NCBI GenBank assembly: GCA_019635485.1
Contig: JAHBZL010000010.1
Location: forward strand, 1-64,000
Origin: Piscinibacter sp.
GTDB taxonomy: Bacteria; Pseudomonadota; Gammaproteobacteria; Burkholderiales; Burkholderiaceae_C
Reading direction: 5' to 3'
DNA length: 64,000 nucleotides
Within the stretch, counting starts at the first letter, position 1, and each line of letters opens with the position of its first letter. The notes below the pieces were generated by a model that worked only from the letters and a program-made list of their open reading frames with translations, searched no databases and was not told the origin of the DNA. Positions 16,506-25,328 of the stretch are shown here, in pieces. Both the position numbers and the translations under genes were made by a program.

Positions 16506-17762
16506 ATGCCGCCCCTGCTGCCCGGCTCCGTTGCCGACCCGACCGCTGCCGCCATCGACCCCGATCTGGACGCGCTGCTCGCGCACAGCGGCCTTGCGCC
16601 GCTGACGCTGGGCGGCCGGCGCCTGCTGCCGATCGTGCAGGGCGGGATGGGCGTCGGCGTGTCTGCGCACCGGCTTGCCGGCAGCGTCGCGGCGCTCGGC
16701 GGGGTCGGCACGATCTCGTCCGTCGACCTGCGGCGCCACCATCCGGATCTGATGGCGCGCACGCAGGGCCTGGCCGCCCAGGCCGGCGGCGAGGCGAAGG
16801 CCAAGGCCGCGATCGACGCCGCCAACCTGGAGGCCATCGGCCGCGAGATCGCGCAAGCACGCACGCGTGCGCAGGGCCGCGGGCTGCTGGCGATCAACGT
16901 GATGCGGGCGGTGGCGCAGTACGCCGATTCGGTCCGGAAGGCGCTCGAGTGCGGCATCGACGCCGTCGTCGTCGGCGCCGGCCTGCCGCTGGACCTGCCG
17001 GACCTGGCCGCGGACCATCCGCAGGCGGCGCTGGTGCCGATCCTGTCGGACGCGCGCGGCGTGCAGCTGATCGTGCGCAAGTGGGAGCGCAAGAAGCGCC
17101 TGCCGGACGCCATCGTCATCGAGCACCCGCGGCTGGCGGGAGGCCACCTCGGCGCGGCGAAGATCGAGGACCTGAACGACCCGCGCTTCGACTTCGAGAA
17201 CGTGATCCCGGCGGCGCGCGAGTTCCTGAAGGGCGCCGGCATCGAGCGCGAGATCCCGCTGATCGCCGCCGGCGGCATTCGCACGCGCGAGGACATCGCG
17301 CGGCTGCAGGGGCTCGGCGCGGCGGCGGTGCAGCTCGGCACGCCGTTCGCCGTGACCACCGAAGGCGACGCGAGCGACGCCTTCAAGCAGGTGCTGGCCG
17401 GCGCGCGCGACGAGGAGATGGTCGAGTTCACGAGCGTCGCCGGGCTGCCGGCGCGGGCCGTCGCGACGCCCTGGCTGCGCGCCTACCTGAAGATCGAGGA
17501 CAAGCTGCAGGCCGTCGCGCACGCGAAGTCACGCTGCACCAAGGCGTTCGACTGCCTCGCGCAATGCGGCCTGCGCGACGGCCTGAAGGGCTGGGGCCAG
17601 TTCTGCATCGACCACCAGCTCGCCGCAGCGCTGCGCGGCGACGTCAAGAAGGGCCTGTTCTTCCGCGGCGCCGGCGCGCTGCCGTTCGGCGACCAGATCC
17701 GCAGTGTGCGCGAGCTGATGGAGCGGCTGCTGACGCGCGCGCCGGCGCTGCAGCCGGCCTGA
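16506..17762 (+). CDS. Nitronate monooxygenase / 2-nitropropane dioxygenase-like FMN enzyme
   Basis: TIM-barrel flavoprotein of 418 residues. The N-terminal FMN-binding strand is PIVQGGMGVGVSAHRLAG; the phosphate-binding C-terminal motifs are PLIAAGGIRTREDIARLQ and GAAAVQLGTPFAVT. The Cys-containing C-terminal segment CTKAFDCLAQCGLRDG marks the longer bacterial subgroup of roughly 420 residues. Members oxidise nitronates or act as flavin reductases; the true substrate is open. The ATG at 16506 (MPPLLPG) was chosen; an upstream in-frame ATG at 16401 would add a low-complexity Arg-rich tail. Confidence 0.88.
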   Translation: MPPLLPGSVADPTAAAIDPDLDALLAHSGLAPLTLGGRRLLPIVQGGMGVGVSAHRLAGSVAALGGVGTISSVDLRRHHPDLMARTQGLAAQAGGEAKAKAAIDAANLEAIGREIAQARTRAQGRGLLAINVMRAVAQYADSVRKALECGIDAVVVGAGLPLDLPDLAADHPQAALVPILSDARGVQLIVRKWERKKRLPDAIVIEHPRLAGGHLGAAKIEDLNDPRFDFENVIPAAREFLKGAGIEREIPLIAAGGIRTREDIARLQGLGAAAVQLGTPFAVTTEGDASDAFKQVLAGARDEEMVEFTSVAGLPARAVATPWLRAYLKIEDKLQAVAHAKSRCTKAFDCLAQCGLRDGLKGWGQFCIDHQLAAALRGDVKKGLFFRGAGALPFGDQIRSVRELMERLLTRAPALQPA

Positions 17763-17845
17763 CCGACCCAGGTTCCTCCAGGCGCCGCGGCCCGCGCCTG
17801 ACGCGACGCAATCGCGCCCGCGCCCTTGCGGCCTAAGCTGCACCG

Positions 17846-18883
17846 GTGAATGCGCCCGCCAACCCGGCTTCGTCCTGGCTCGCGCTGCAGCTCGAGGGGG
17901 CCGGCCATCCGCTGCAGCAGGTCTGGCGCGAGCGGCTGCCGCGGCCTGCGCCCGGCCAGCTGCGCATCGCCGTGGCGGCCTGCGGCGTGTGCCGTACCGA
18001 TCTGCACATCGTCGACGGCGAACTGGCGTTTCCCGGCCACCCGGTGGTGCCCGGGCACGAGATCGTCGGGCATGTCGTCGAGCTGGGCGAGGGCGTCGGG
18101 GGCTTCGCCCTCGGCGAGCGGGTCGGCGTGCCCTGGCTGGGCTGGACCTGCGGCACCTGCGAGCACTGCCGCGCCGGCCGCGAGAACCTGTGCGAGAACG
18201 CCCGCTTCACCGGCTGGCAGATCGCCGGCGGCTACGCGCAGCAGGCGGTCGCCGATGCGCGCTACGTGTTCCGCCTGCCCGAGGGTTATGCGGACGCCGA
18301 GGCCGCGCCGCTGCTGTGCGCCGGGCTGATCGGCTGGCGCGCCTACCGGATGGCGGGCGCGGCGCCGCGCCTGGGCCTGTACGGCTTCGGCGCGGCGGCG
18401 CACCTGATCGCGCAGGTCGCCGTGGAGCAAGGGCGCGAGGTGTTCGCGTTCACCCGGCCCGGCGACCACGCGGCGCAGCGGCTCGCACGCGAGCTGGGCG
18501 CCGCCTGGGCCGGCGGCTCGGACGAGCCGGCCCCGCAGCCGCTGGACGCCGCGCTGCTGTTCGCACCGGTGGGCGCGCTGGTGCCGCTCGCGCTGCGCGC
18601 CGTGCGGCCGGGCGGCACGGTGGTCTGCGCCGGCATCCACATGAGCGACATCCCGTCGTTCCCCTACGCGCTGCTGTGGGGCGAGCGGCGCGTGGTCTCG
18701 GTGGCGAACCTGACCCGTGCGGACGGCGAGGACTTCCTGCGCGTGGCCGGCGAGATCCCCCTGCGCGTGCATGCGCAGCCGTACGCGCTCGACGACGCGA
18801 ACCGGGCGCTGGACGACCTGCGCGCCGGCCGCCTCACCGGCGCGGCGGTGCTGATGACCGGCGGGCCCACCGAACCGGGCTGA
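17846..18883 (+). CDS. Zinc-dependent alcohol dehydrogenase family protein
   Basis: Medium-chain dehydrogenase of 345 residues. Catalytic zinc ligands appear in ACGVCRTDLH and GHEIVGHV; the structural zinc site is CGTCEHCRAGRENLC. The nucleotide-binding region reads GLYGFGAAAHLIAQVA, with Phe-Gly-Ala replacing the more usual Gly pattern. It should oxidise an alcohol or reduce an aldehyde with NAD(P)(H). The start is a GTG (VNAPANPASS) with a weak ribosome-binding site; no better ATG is near. It is followed by repeat copy B and a convergent chemoreceptor gene. Confidence 0.9.
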   Translation: MNAPANPASSWLALQLEGAGHPLQQVWRERLPRPAPGQLRIAVAACGVCRTDLHIVDGELAFPGHPVVPGHEIVGHVVELGEGVGGFALGERVGVPWLGWTCGTCEHCRAGRENLCENARFTGWQIAGGYAQQAVADARYVFRLPEGYADAEAAPLLCAGLIGWRAYRMAGAAPRLGLYGFGAAAHLIAQVAVEQGREVFAFTRPGDHAAQRLARELGAAWAGGSDEPAPQPLDAALLFAPVGALVPLALRAVRPGGTVVCAGIHMSDIPSFPYALLWGERRVVSVANLTRADGEDFLRVAGEIPLRVHAQPYALDDANRALDDLRAGRLTGAAVLMTGGPTEPG

Positions 18884-18916
18884 GCGATTCCGGCGCCGCG
18901 TCCAGCGGCCGCCGCC

Positions 18917-18999
18917 CAGCGGACACCGCGGATCCGGCTCCGCCGGTCCGCTGGTGTCGCCCCCTCGAGGGGGCGCGCGCAGCGCGTACGGGGGTGGTC
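18917..18999. repeat. Dispersed GC-rich palindromic repeat, copy B
   Basis: Lies between the convergent alcohol dehydrogenase and chemoreceptor genes. Its 17-base core (18934-18950, CCGGCTCCGCCGGTCCG) matches copy A at 3885-3901 in inverted orientation. Both copies then show a C-run/G-run palindrome (CCCCCTCGAGGGGG here) and a GCGC-rich stretch ending ACGGGGG. Between two gene ends it could act as a bidirectional transcription barrier. Confidence 0.65.
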
Positions 19000-19002
19000 C
19001 CG

Positions 19003-20592
19003 TCAGCCCGCCGCGAGCCGGAACGCCGACACGGCCTGCGCCAGCCGCTGCGCCTGGCCCTTCAGGCTGTCCGCGGCCGCCGCGGACTGCTCGACCAGCG
19101 CCGCGTTCTGCTGCGTCATGCGGTCCAGCTCGCCGACCGCCTGGTCGACCGCGCCGACCTCGCCGCTCTGCGTGCGCGACGTCGCCGAGATCTCGCCGAC
19201 GATGCCGCTGACCTGCTGCACCGACGTGACGATCTCGTCCATCGTGCGCCCGGCATCGCCCACCAGGCGGGCGCCGGCCTCGGCGCGTTCCAGCGAGCTG
19301 CCCACCAGCGCCTTGATCTCGCGCGCCGCCTCGGCCGAGCGCTGCGCCAGGTTGCGCACCTCGCCGGCCACGACCGCGAAGCCCTTGCCCTGCTCGCCGG
19401 CGCGCGCCGCCTCGACGGCCGCGTTCAACGCCAGGATGTTGGTCTGGAACGCGATGCCGTCGATCACCGCGTTGATGTCGGCGATGCGGCGCGCCGACTC
19501 GTGGATCTCGTCCATCGTCGCGACGACGCGTGACACCACCTCGCCGCCGCGCCCGGCGACCGAGGCCGCCGCGCTGGCCAGGTCGGCCGCCTGGCCGGCG
19601 GCACTGGCGCTCTGCCGCACGGTGCCGGCGAGCTGGGCCATCGCGCCGGCGGTGCGTGCCAGGTTGGCCGCGGCCTGCTCGGTGCGGGTGCTCAGGTCCA
19701 GGTTGCCGGCGGCGATCTCCGCGCTCGCCGTGTCGATGCCGGCCGTGCCGGCATGCACCTCGCCGACCAGTCGGCGCAGCGAGTCCTGCATCGCCTGCAG
19801 CGCGGTGAGCACGCGCGCGGTCTCGTCCCGCCCGTCGACCTGCAGCGTGCCGCTCAGGTCGCCGGCCGCGATGCGGTCGGCCACCGCCACCGCCTGCTGC
19901 AGCGGCAGGCAGATCGAGCGGATCGTCAGCGCCATGAACGGCAGCAGCACCAGCAGCGCGGCGCCGGCCACCGCCAGGCGCAGCAGCGACAGCCGCTCGG
20001 CGCTGCGTACCTGCTCGGCCTGGCTGGCGGCCAGGCGCTCCTGCTGCGCGCTGCGCAGCCGGTCGACGCCGTCGTGCAGCGCCTTCAGCGTGTCGCCCGC
20101 CTTGCCGGCGAACGCGAGCGCGACGGCCGCGTCCATCGTCGCCCCTTGCAGTTGCTCGGCCACCGGCGCGATGACCGCCGCGTAGTCCTGCACCTGCGTG
20201 CCCATCGCCTGCAGCAGCTGCTGCTCGGCGGGATCGTCCGGCCGCTGCCCGGCCAACGCGGCGAGCGCGGCCTTCAGGCGCTTGACCTCGGCCTTCCACA
20301 GCCCGTGCAGGCGCTCGGTCTCGACGCTGTTGGACGTGCCCAGCGCGATCATCTGCGCCTCGGCCAGGCGCATCGCGGCGACTGCCTCGCGCACGCCGTC
20401 GACGGCCGTCTGCTCGGCCTGCGCGTCGGCCAGCGAGCGCGCCTGGCGCTGCTGTTCGATGCGCTGCGCCAGCGCGCTGCCGCCGGCCACCAGCAGCAGG
20501 GACAGCGTGGCCACGGCCAGGCACAGCAGCAGGCGGGTACGGATGCTCAGGCCGCGCATGTGGCGGCCGAAGGACAAGAACCAGGTCGACAC
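19003..20592 (-). CDS. Methyl-accepting chemotaxis protein
   Basis: Chemoreceptor of about 529 residues. TM1 is LLLCLAVATLSLLLVAGGSA, followed by a four-helix-like periplasmic domain, TM2 (LLRLAVAGAALLVLLPFMAL, about residue 200), HAMP, and a signalling domain with DGIAFQTNILALNAAVEAAR and QQNAALVEQSAAAA. It ends soon after the signalling domain, with no CheR-binding pentapeptide. A GTG at 20592 was preferred because GGAGGA ends 6 bases upstream; a TTG at 20598 lies too close to that site. A sigma-28-like promoter precedes it. The ligand is unknown. Confidence 0.93.
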   Translation of the reverse strand: MSTWFLSFGRHMRGLSIRTRLLLCLAVATLSLLLVAGGSALAQRIEQQRQARSLADAQAEQTAVDGVREAVAAMRLAEAQMIALGTSNSVETERLHGLWKAEVKRLKAALAALAGQRPDDPAEQQLLQAMGTQVQDYAAVIAPVAEQLQGATMDAAVALAFAGKAGDTLKALHDGVDRLRSAQQERLAASQAEQVRSAERLSLLRLAVAGAALLVLLPFMALTIRSICLPLQQAVAVADRIAAGDLSGTLQVDGRDETARVLTALQAMQDSLRRLVGEVHAGTAGIDTASAEIAAGNLDLSTRTEQAAANLARTAGAMAQLAGTVRQSASAAGQAADLASAAASVAGRGGEVVSRVVATMDEIHESARRIADINAVIDGIAFQTNILALNAAVEAARAGEQGKGFAVVAGEVRNLAQRSAEAAREIKALVGSSLERAEAGARLVGDAGRTMDEIVTSVQQVSGIVGEISATSRTQSGEVGAVDQAVGELDRMTQQNAALVEQSAAAADSLKGQAQRLAQAVSAFRLAAG

Positions 20593-20623
20593 CGGCAATC
20601 CTCCGAATTAGGAATGAGAACCG

Positions 20624-20650
20624 ATATCGGCCGCGCCGGCCGGCAGTTGA
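20624..20650 (-). promoter_or_regulatory. Sigma-28 (FliA)-like promoter for the second chemoreceptor
   Basis: Minus-strand GCCGATAT (20631 to 20624) matches 7 of 8 bases of the sigma-28 -10 element. TCAACTGC (20650 to 20643) lies exactly 11 bases upstream in the -35 position, with a weaker match. The GGAGGA ribosome-binding site follows about 20 bases downstream. Spacing and position make this the better of the two FliA-like promoters in the window. Confidence 0.6.
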
Positions 20651-20653
20651 GGC

Positions 20654-22504
20654 TCAGGAGTTGGTGTTCGCCCCTAGCGGGCAGGTGCCGCCACCGATGC
20701 GGCGCAGGCGCGGCCCGTCGCCGCCGGCCGCACGCGGATCGAAGGGCGCCTGGGGCGCCTGGAAGCGCGCCAGGTGGGCGACCAGCGCGTCGATGTCCTG
20801 CGCGCCGCCGAGCGGGTCGCGCCCCTGGGTCAGCACCGTGAAGCCGTCGCCGCCGCCGGCCATGAAACTGTTCACGGTGACGCGCCACGCGCGCTGCGGG
20901 TCGACGACGCGCCCGTCCGCGACGATCGCCTCGCGCACGCCGCCGCGGGTCAGCGTGGCTTCGCGGATGCGCGCGCCGCAGGCCCGTGCGCCGTCCCAGG
21001 TGTAGCTGAAGCCGGCCGACGGGATCGTCAGCCGGGTGGCCGTCGGCGACTGGCCGAGGCAGCCGGCGAACTGCTGCTCGAGCAGGTCGCGCAGCTGCGC
21101 GCCGGTCAGCGTCTGCGTCACCAGGCTGTTGCCGAACGGCTGCACCGTGAACGCCTCGCCGTAGGTGACGCGGCCGTCGCCCTCGCCCGCGGGGCTCGAG
21201 GCGAAGGTGAAGCCCGGCGCCCGCACGCCGCCGCGGTTCATCAGCGCGATCTGCGCGCCGCCCAAGTCCGCCGGCGCGGTGGCAGCCAGCTGCGCGTCGG
21301 CGATCAGTTCGCCGGCCGGCACGTTGCACGCGGCATCCACCGCCTGGGCCGGCAGATCCACCGCGATGCGCCCGACCACCTGCTGCGCCAGCGGGGCGGC
21401 CAGCGCCGCGTACGCCTCGACCAGCGCGCGCACCGGAGCAGCGGCCAGGGGCGGCGCCGCGGCATCGCGCTCGACGAGCTGGTTCTCCGCCTGCACGTCG
21501 ACCACGTCGCGCGTGCGCGGGTCCAGACGCAGGTCGATGCGCGTCAGCACGCGTCCGAAGGCGCTCGCGCTGGTGACGGGGACCGCACGGCCGGCGGCGT
21601 TCGGCAGCCGGCAGTTGTAGGCCGCGTGGGTGTGGCCGCTGATCACCAGGTCGACGGCGTCGTCCAGCTGCGCGACGATCCGGGCCAGCGGCGACCCGGC
21701 GAGCGCGCCCTCGCAGGCGTTCAGCGCGGCCCGGCCGCCGCTCTGCGCGCCGCCCTCGTGCAGCAGCACGACGATCGCCTCGATGCCGCGGGCGCGCAGT
21801 TGCGGCACCAGCGCGGCGACGGTCTGCGCCTCGTCGCGGAACTCGAGGCCGGCGACGCCGCGCGGCGTGACGATCGTCGGCGTGGCCTGCAGCGTCATGC
21901 CGATGAAGGCCACCGGCACGCCGTCGAAGGTCTTCACGCCCCAGGCGGGCAGCAGCGGGGCGCCGCTGGCGCGCTCCACGACGTTGGCGGCGAGCCACTG
22001 GAAACGCGCGCCTTCGAACGGCACCGGCGTGCCGGTGCTCGCGCCGCGGCAGCTGTTCGCATCGGCGGCGTCGCCGACGCGCTTGCAGCCGCCGCGCTGC
22101 AGGCGCAGCAGTTCGGCCGCGCCGCGGTCGAACTCGTGGTTGCCGACGGCGCTGAACTCCAGGCCGATGCGGTTCAGCGCCTCGACTGCCGGTTCGTCGT
22201 GGAACAGCGAGGAGACCAGCGGGCTCGCGCCCACCAGGTCGCCGGCCGCGACCACCGCGCTGTGGCGCTGGCCGTCCTTCAGCCGGGCGACCTGGGCGGC
22301 GAGCGCGTCGGCGCCGCCGACCACCGGTCGCTGCGGGGCCGGCACGCTGTTGTCGACGCCGAAGCGGCCCGGCGACTGCAGGTGGCCGTGGAAGTCGTTC
22401 AGCGCAATCAGGCGCACCGGCACCGGCCCGGTCGGCGCGGCGAGGTGGCTGCAGCCGGCGAGCAGCGCGGCGGCCGAAAGCAGCGGCAGCAGGAGTTGTT
22501 TCAT
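20654..22504 (-). CDS. 5'-nucleotidase / 2',3'-cyclic phosphodiesterase family lipoprotein (UshA-like)
   Basis: Periplasmic nucleotide-hydrolysing enzyme of 616 residues. The N-terminal signal ends in a lipobox (LLSAAALLAGC), so it is probably membrane-anchored. The metallophosphatase domain shows LIALNDFHGHL, AAGDLVGASP, AVGNHEFDRG and ISGHTHAAYNC (metal-binding Asp/His/Asn). The C-terminal 5'-nucleotidase domain follows from about residue 370, with GELIADAQ, ALMNRGGVR and the closing VNSFMAGGGDGFTVL. Its start overlaps the stop of the upstream hydrolase gene by four bases. Confidence 0.92.
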   Translation of the reverse strand: MKQLLLPLLSAAALLAGCSHLAAPTGPVPVRLIALNDFHGHLQSPGRFGVDNSVPAPQRPVVGGADALAAQVARLKDGQRHSAVVAAGDLVGASPLVSSLFHDEPAVEALNRIGLEFSAVGNHEFDRGAAELLRLQRGGCKRVGDAADANSCRGASTGTPVPFEGARFQWLAANVVERASGAPLLPAWGVKTFDGVPVAFIGMTLQATPTIVTPRGVAGLEFRDEAQTVAALVPQLRARGIEAIVVLLHEGGAQSGGRAALNACEGALAGSPLARIVAQLDDAVDLVISGHTHAAYNCRLPNAAGRAVPVTSASAFGRVLTRIDLRLDPRTRDVVDVQAENQLVERDAAAPPLAAAPVRALVEAYAALAAPLAQQVVGRIAVDLPAQAVDAACNVPAGELIADAQLAATAPADLGGAQIALMNRGGVRAPGFTFASSPAGEGDGRVTYGEAFTVQPFGNSLVTQTLTGAQLRDLLEQQFAGCLGQSPTATRLTIPSAGFSYTWDGARACGARIREATLTRGGVREAIVADGRVVDPQRAWRVTVNSFMAGGGDGFTVLTQGRDPLGGAQDIDALVAHLARFQAPQAPFDPRAAGGDGPRLRRIGGGTCPLGANTNS

Positions 22505-23253
22505 GGCGCCGAGTGTACGGAGCGCAGCCGGGCGATGACCCAGTCCGGGTCGTCCAGCGGCAGGTCGTGCCCGGCGTGCGGGTGCACTTGCAGAGCGGCG
22601 TTCCAACGTGCCGCCAAGGCGCGCGAGCAGCGCACGTCGACCAGCCGGTCGGCCGCGCTGCACAGCACCAGGCGGCGCGGGCCGTCCGGGGGCGGTGGCA
22701 GGGCGAAGCGGGCCGCGGCCAGCAGCTGGCGCCAAGCGGTGCCACGGCTCACCGGCCGTGCTTCGCGCAGGGCCACCCAGGCCGACACGAGGCCCTGCTC
22801 CCGCCCCGGGTCGGGCGCGGCGTTGCTGGTCAGCGCCAGGATGCCGGCCTCGACGGCGCGCGGGTCGCGCGCACAGGCGATGCGCAGCAGCGCCGGCCAC
22901 GCCGAGGGACGCAGCCGGGCCGCCGGCGCGCCGCGCATGCTGGTGTTGACCAGCACGCAGGCGGCCACCTCGTCCGGGTGCGACGCGGCCCATTGCGCGG
23001 CGACCATGCCGCCCAGCGAGAGGCCGACCAGGTGCAGCGGCGGCGCCGCGCCGAGGCGGGCCCGGCAGGCGGCGACGATCGCGTCGACCCGGGACGGCGA
23101 GTGTTCGTCGCGGCGTAGCCCGCAGCCAGGCAGATCCGGCGTCAGCACCTGCACGTTCGGCAGGGCCGCGCGCAGCCGCTCGGGAAAGTCGCCCCAGTGC
23201 CCGGCCTCGCGTGTCCAGCCGCGCAGCAGCACCCAGGTCGGCGCGGGTGTCAT
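22501..23253 (-). CDS. Alpha/beta-fold hydrolase
   Basis: Hydrolase of 250 residues. The nucleophile elbow is GLSLGGM (Ser near residue 75), preceded by the oxyanion region WVLLRGWTREAGHW; a late Asp (SAADRLVD) and His (HAGHDLPL) complete the triad. It resembles BioH/pimeloyl-ester esterase in length and spacing, but no other biotin gene is near. The substrate is unknown. It is the middle gene of a three-gene set, with ATGA overlaps at both ends. Confidence 0.85.
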   Translation of the reverse strand: MTPAPTWVLLRGWTREAGHWGDFPERLRAALPNVQVLTPDLPGCGLRRDEHSPSRVDAIVAACRARLGAAPPLHLVGLSLGGMVAAQWAASHPDEVAACVLVNTSMRGAPAARLRPSAWPALLRIACARDPRAVEAGILALTSNAAPDPGREQGLVSAWVALREARPVSRGTAWRQLLAAARFALPPPPDGPRRLVLCSAADRLVDVRCSRALAARWNAALQVHPHAGHDLPLDDPDWVIARLRSVHSAP

Positions 23254-24284
23254 CGCAGGCCCTCGTACCAGCGCTGCAGCGCGCGCGTGCGCCAGGCGTC
23301 GCGCTGGGCGGCGGGCAGCGCCCAGCGCCGCTGGCTGAAGGCGGCGCGCATCATGAAGTCGAGCAGCGACAGGTGGCGGCGCAGCACACGTTGCTGCCGG
23401 TGTTCGATCAGCGGGTTGAAGATGCCGTGGCGCGAGAACGCCTGGCGCGGATTCTTCTTCACCCACAGCCAGGAGCCCATCTCGAGCGTCAGCGGCAGCA
23501 AGGTGCCGTCGGCGCGAGCCGCGGCGCGCAGGTACAGGTGGTCCCAGAGGTCGCCGTGCGCGAGGTACTGGCGGCTCTGCGGCTCGAACAGGTACGGGTG
23601 GTGCGGCAGCGCCTCGTCGAGCAGCGTGCCCAGGCGCTCCAGCTCGGGCAGGTGCTCGATCGGCTGCGGCGTGTGCGCATGCGGGAACCAGAGCCTGTCG
23701 CGCACGCCGAAGCCGGAGTGGCAGTCCAGCGCGATCGCCAGCGGCCGGCCGAGCAGCTCGCGTTCGACGGCGTCGCACAGCGCCAGTGCCTCCGGCTCCA
23801 TCGGCGCGCCGGCAGCGCCGCGGTACCACGGCAGGGCCGCGCTGAGGCGCTGGCCGCCGAGCAGCGGCGGCGCGCCGGCCGGGCAATCGACCGGCGCGTT
23901 GCGCATCAGGTCGACACCGGCCGGGTTGGCGCGCGTGCCGCGCCACAGCCCGCCGGGGTTCACGAGCGGCATCACCAGCAGCCGCGTGCCGTCCAGCAGG
24001 CGCTGCAGGCTTTCGTCCCAGGGCAGCCGGGCGACCAGGTTGCGCAGCCAGGCGATGGCGACCTCGGCGCCGATGCGCTCCAGCCCGTGCACGCCGCCGA
24101 ACACCCCGAAGGCCGGGCAGCGCGGGTCGGCGTTGCCCAGCGTGAACACATGCACCGGCAAGGCCTGGCCGTCGACCTCGACGCGGCAGGCGACCCGCGC
24201 CTGCACGCCCTCGAGGCCGGCCTCGGCCAGCGCTTCGAGGTGGGCCATCTCCACGGGAAGGCTGGGCTGGGCGGGGCGGGCCAT
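23250..24284 (-). CDS. M14-family zinc carboxypeptidase
   Basis: Metallopeptidase of 344 residues. Zinc ligands are His and Glu of GGVHGLERIGAE and the His of ALDCHSGFG; the catalytic Glu is in LTLEMGSW. No signal peptide is seen, so it probably acts in the cytoplasm. Bacterial M14 enzymes of this size trim cell-wall peptides or deacylate small substrates; which one applies here is not visible. It leads an operon with the hydrolase and nucleotidase, with ATGA overlaps. Confidence 0.88.
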   Translation of the reverse strand: MARPAQPSLPVEMAHLEALAEAGLEGVQARVACRVEVDGQALPVHVFTLGNADPRCPAFGVFGGVHGLERIGAEVAIAWLRNLVARLPWDESLQRLLDGTRLLVMPLVNPGGLWRGTRANPAGVDLMRNAPVDCPAGAPPLLGGQRLSAALPWYRGAAGAPMEPEALALCDAVERELLGRPLAIALDCHSGFGVRDRLWFPHAHTPQPIEHLPELERLGTLLDEALPHHPYLFEPQSRQYLAHGDLWDHLYLRAAARADGTLLPLTLEMGSWLWVKKNPRQAFSRHGIFNPLIEHRQQRVLRRHLSLLDFMMRAAFSQRRWALPAAQRDAWRTRALQRWYEGLR

Positions 24285-24328
24285 CGCGCTGTCACACCCC
24301 TGTCGCGCACCGGCGCGATGCTGTGCGG

Positions 24329-24469
24329 ATGAACCCGACCCCGCGCAGCTTCGGCAAGGACTGGCCCGCCTTCGGCGCGGCCTGGGCGATCGGCCTGTGG
24401 GAATGCGCGGCGCTGCTGCGCTCGCGGCTGCGCGCCGCGTGGCGCGGCCCGCGGCTCACGCGCCGATGA
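24329..24469 (+). CDS. Possible small ORF (46 aa)
   Basis: Frame beginning MNPTPRSFGKDWPAFG, with a short hydrophobic patch (AAWAIGLWECAALL) and an Arg-rich end. It fills the gap between the divergent carboxypeptidase and the convergent acyltransferase, overlapping the latter's 3' end by 14 bases. GC at third positions is high throughout. No clear ribosome-binding site was seen, so it is only a candidate; I recognise no family. Confidence 0.3.
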   Translation: MNPTPRSFGKDWPAFGAAWAIGLWECAALLRSRLRAAWRGPRLTRR

Positions 24470-25259
24470 AACGGCGCCGGTAGGCCGGCGGCAGGTCCGC
24501 CAGGTCGAGCATCATCGGCAGGTCGGCGGTGCCGAAGTCGGGGTCCCAGGCCGGCGCGCCCAGCACCTTGGCGCCGCACTTCAGGTAGCCCTTGATCAGC
24601 GGCGGCGCCTCGACTTCCAGGTCGCCGCGCAGTTCGTCCACCGGCAGCGCGAGGCGCGGCCGCACCTGGCGTTCGATCGGCGCGAGGTGGGTGCGGCGCA
24701 GCAGCTGCCACAGGCTGGCCGCCGTGTGGCCGCCGTCGCGCATCGGCACGCTGGCGCAGCCGATCATCAGGCGCAGGCCGTTGCGATGCATGAACTCGGC
24801 CAGGCTCGCCCACAGCAGCAGGATGACCGCGCCGGAGCGCCATTGCGGGTCGACGCAGGAGCGGCCCAGTTCGGCCATGCTGCCGCGCAGCGGGCGCAGG
24901 CGCGTCAGGTCGAACTCCGTCTCGCTGTACAGGCCGCCGACCAGCCGCGCGGCGGCCGGCGTCAGCACCCGGTAGGTGCCGACCACCTGCGCCGGCTGCC
25001 GGTCGGTCGCGACCGTGCGCACCAGCAGGTGCTCGCAGAAGGGGTCGAACATGTCGGCATCCAGCCCCGGCAGCGTGCCGGCCGGCGGGCTCAGCCGGGC
25101 GCCCATCTCGTCGGCGAACACGCGCCAGCGCAGCCGCTGGGCGGAACGCACATCGTCGGCGTGGCGCGCCCAGAGGGCTTCCAGCCGCGGGGCTTCGTTC
25201 GCGGCCGCGCCGCGGTCGAGGCGCGGCGCGCGTTCGCGCAGGAGTTCGAGCGTCTGCAT
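24456..25259 (-). CDS. GNAT N-acyltransferase, ornithine lipid OlsB-like / hemolysin-like
   Basis: Protein of 267 residues from the OlsB/autoinducer-synthase-like part of the GNAT superfamily. Motifs include QRLRWRVFADEMGARLS near residue 45, QVVGTYRVL, and ELGRSCVDPQWRSGAVILLL. OlsB moves a 3-hydroxyacyl group from ACP to ornithine to make lyso-ornithine lipid. No OlsA-type second acyltransferase is next to it here, so the lipid role is inferred from family only. A small convergent ORF overlaps its end. Confidence 0.82.
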   Translation of the reverse strand: MQTLELLRERAPRLDRGAAANEAPRLEALWARHADDVRSAQRLRWRVFADEMGARLSPPAGTLPGLDADMFDPFCEHLLVRTVATDRQPAQVVGTYRVLTPAAARLVGGLYSETEFDLTRLRPLRGSMAELGRSCVDPQWRSGAVILLLWASLAEFMHRNGLRLMIGCASVPMRDGGHTAASLWQLLRRTHLAPIERQVRPRLALPVDELRGDLEVEAPPLIKGYLKCGAKVLGAPAWDPDFGTADLPMMLDLADLPPAYRRRFIGA

Positions 25260-25328
25260 GACGGCATGCTGACGGCCGGCGATGTCGCCGGCGTGAAGCC
25301 GGCATGACGTTTCGGTGTCAGCCCCGCC

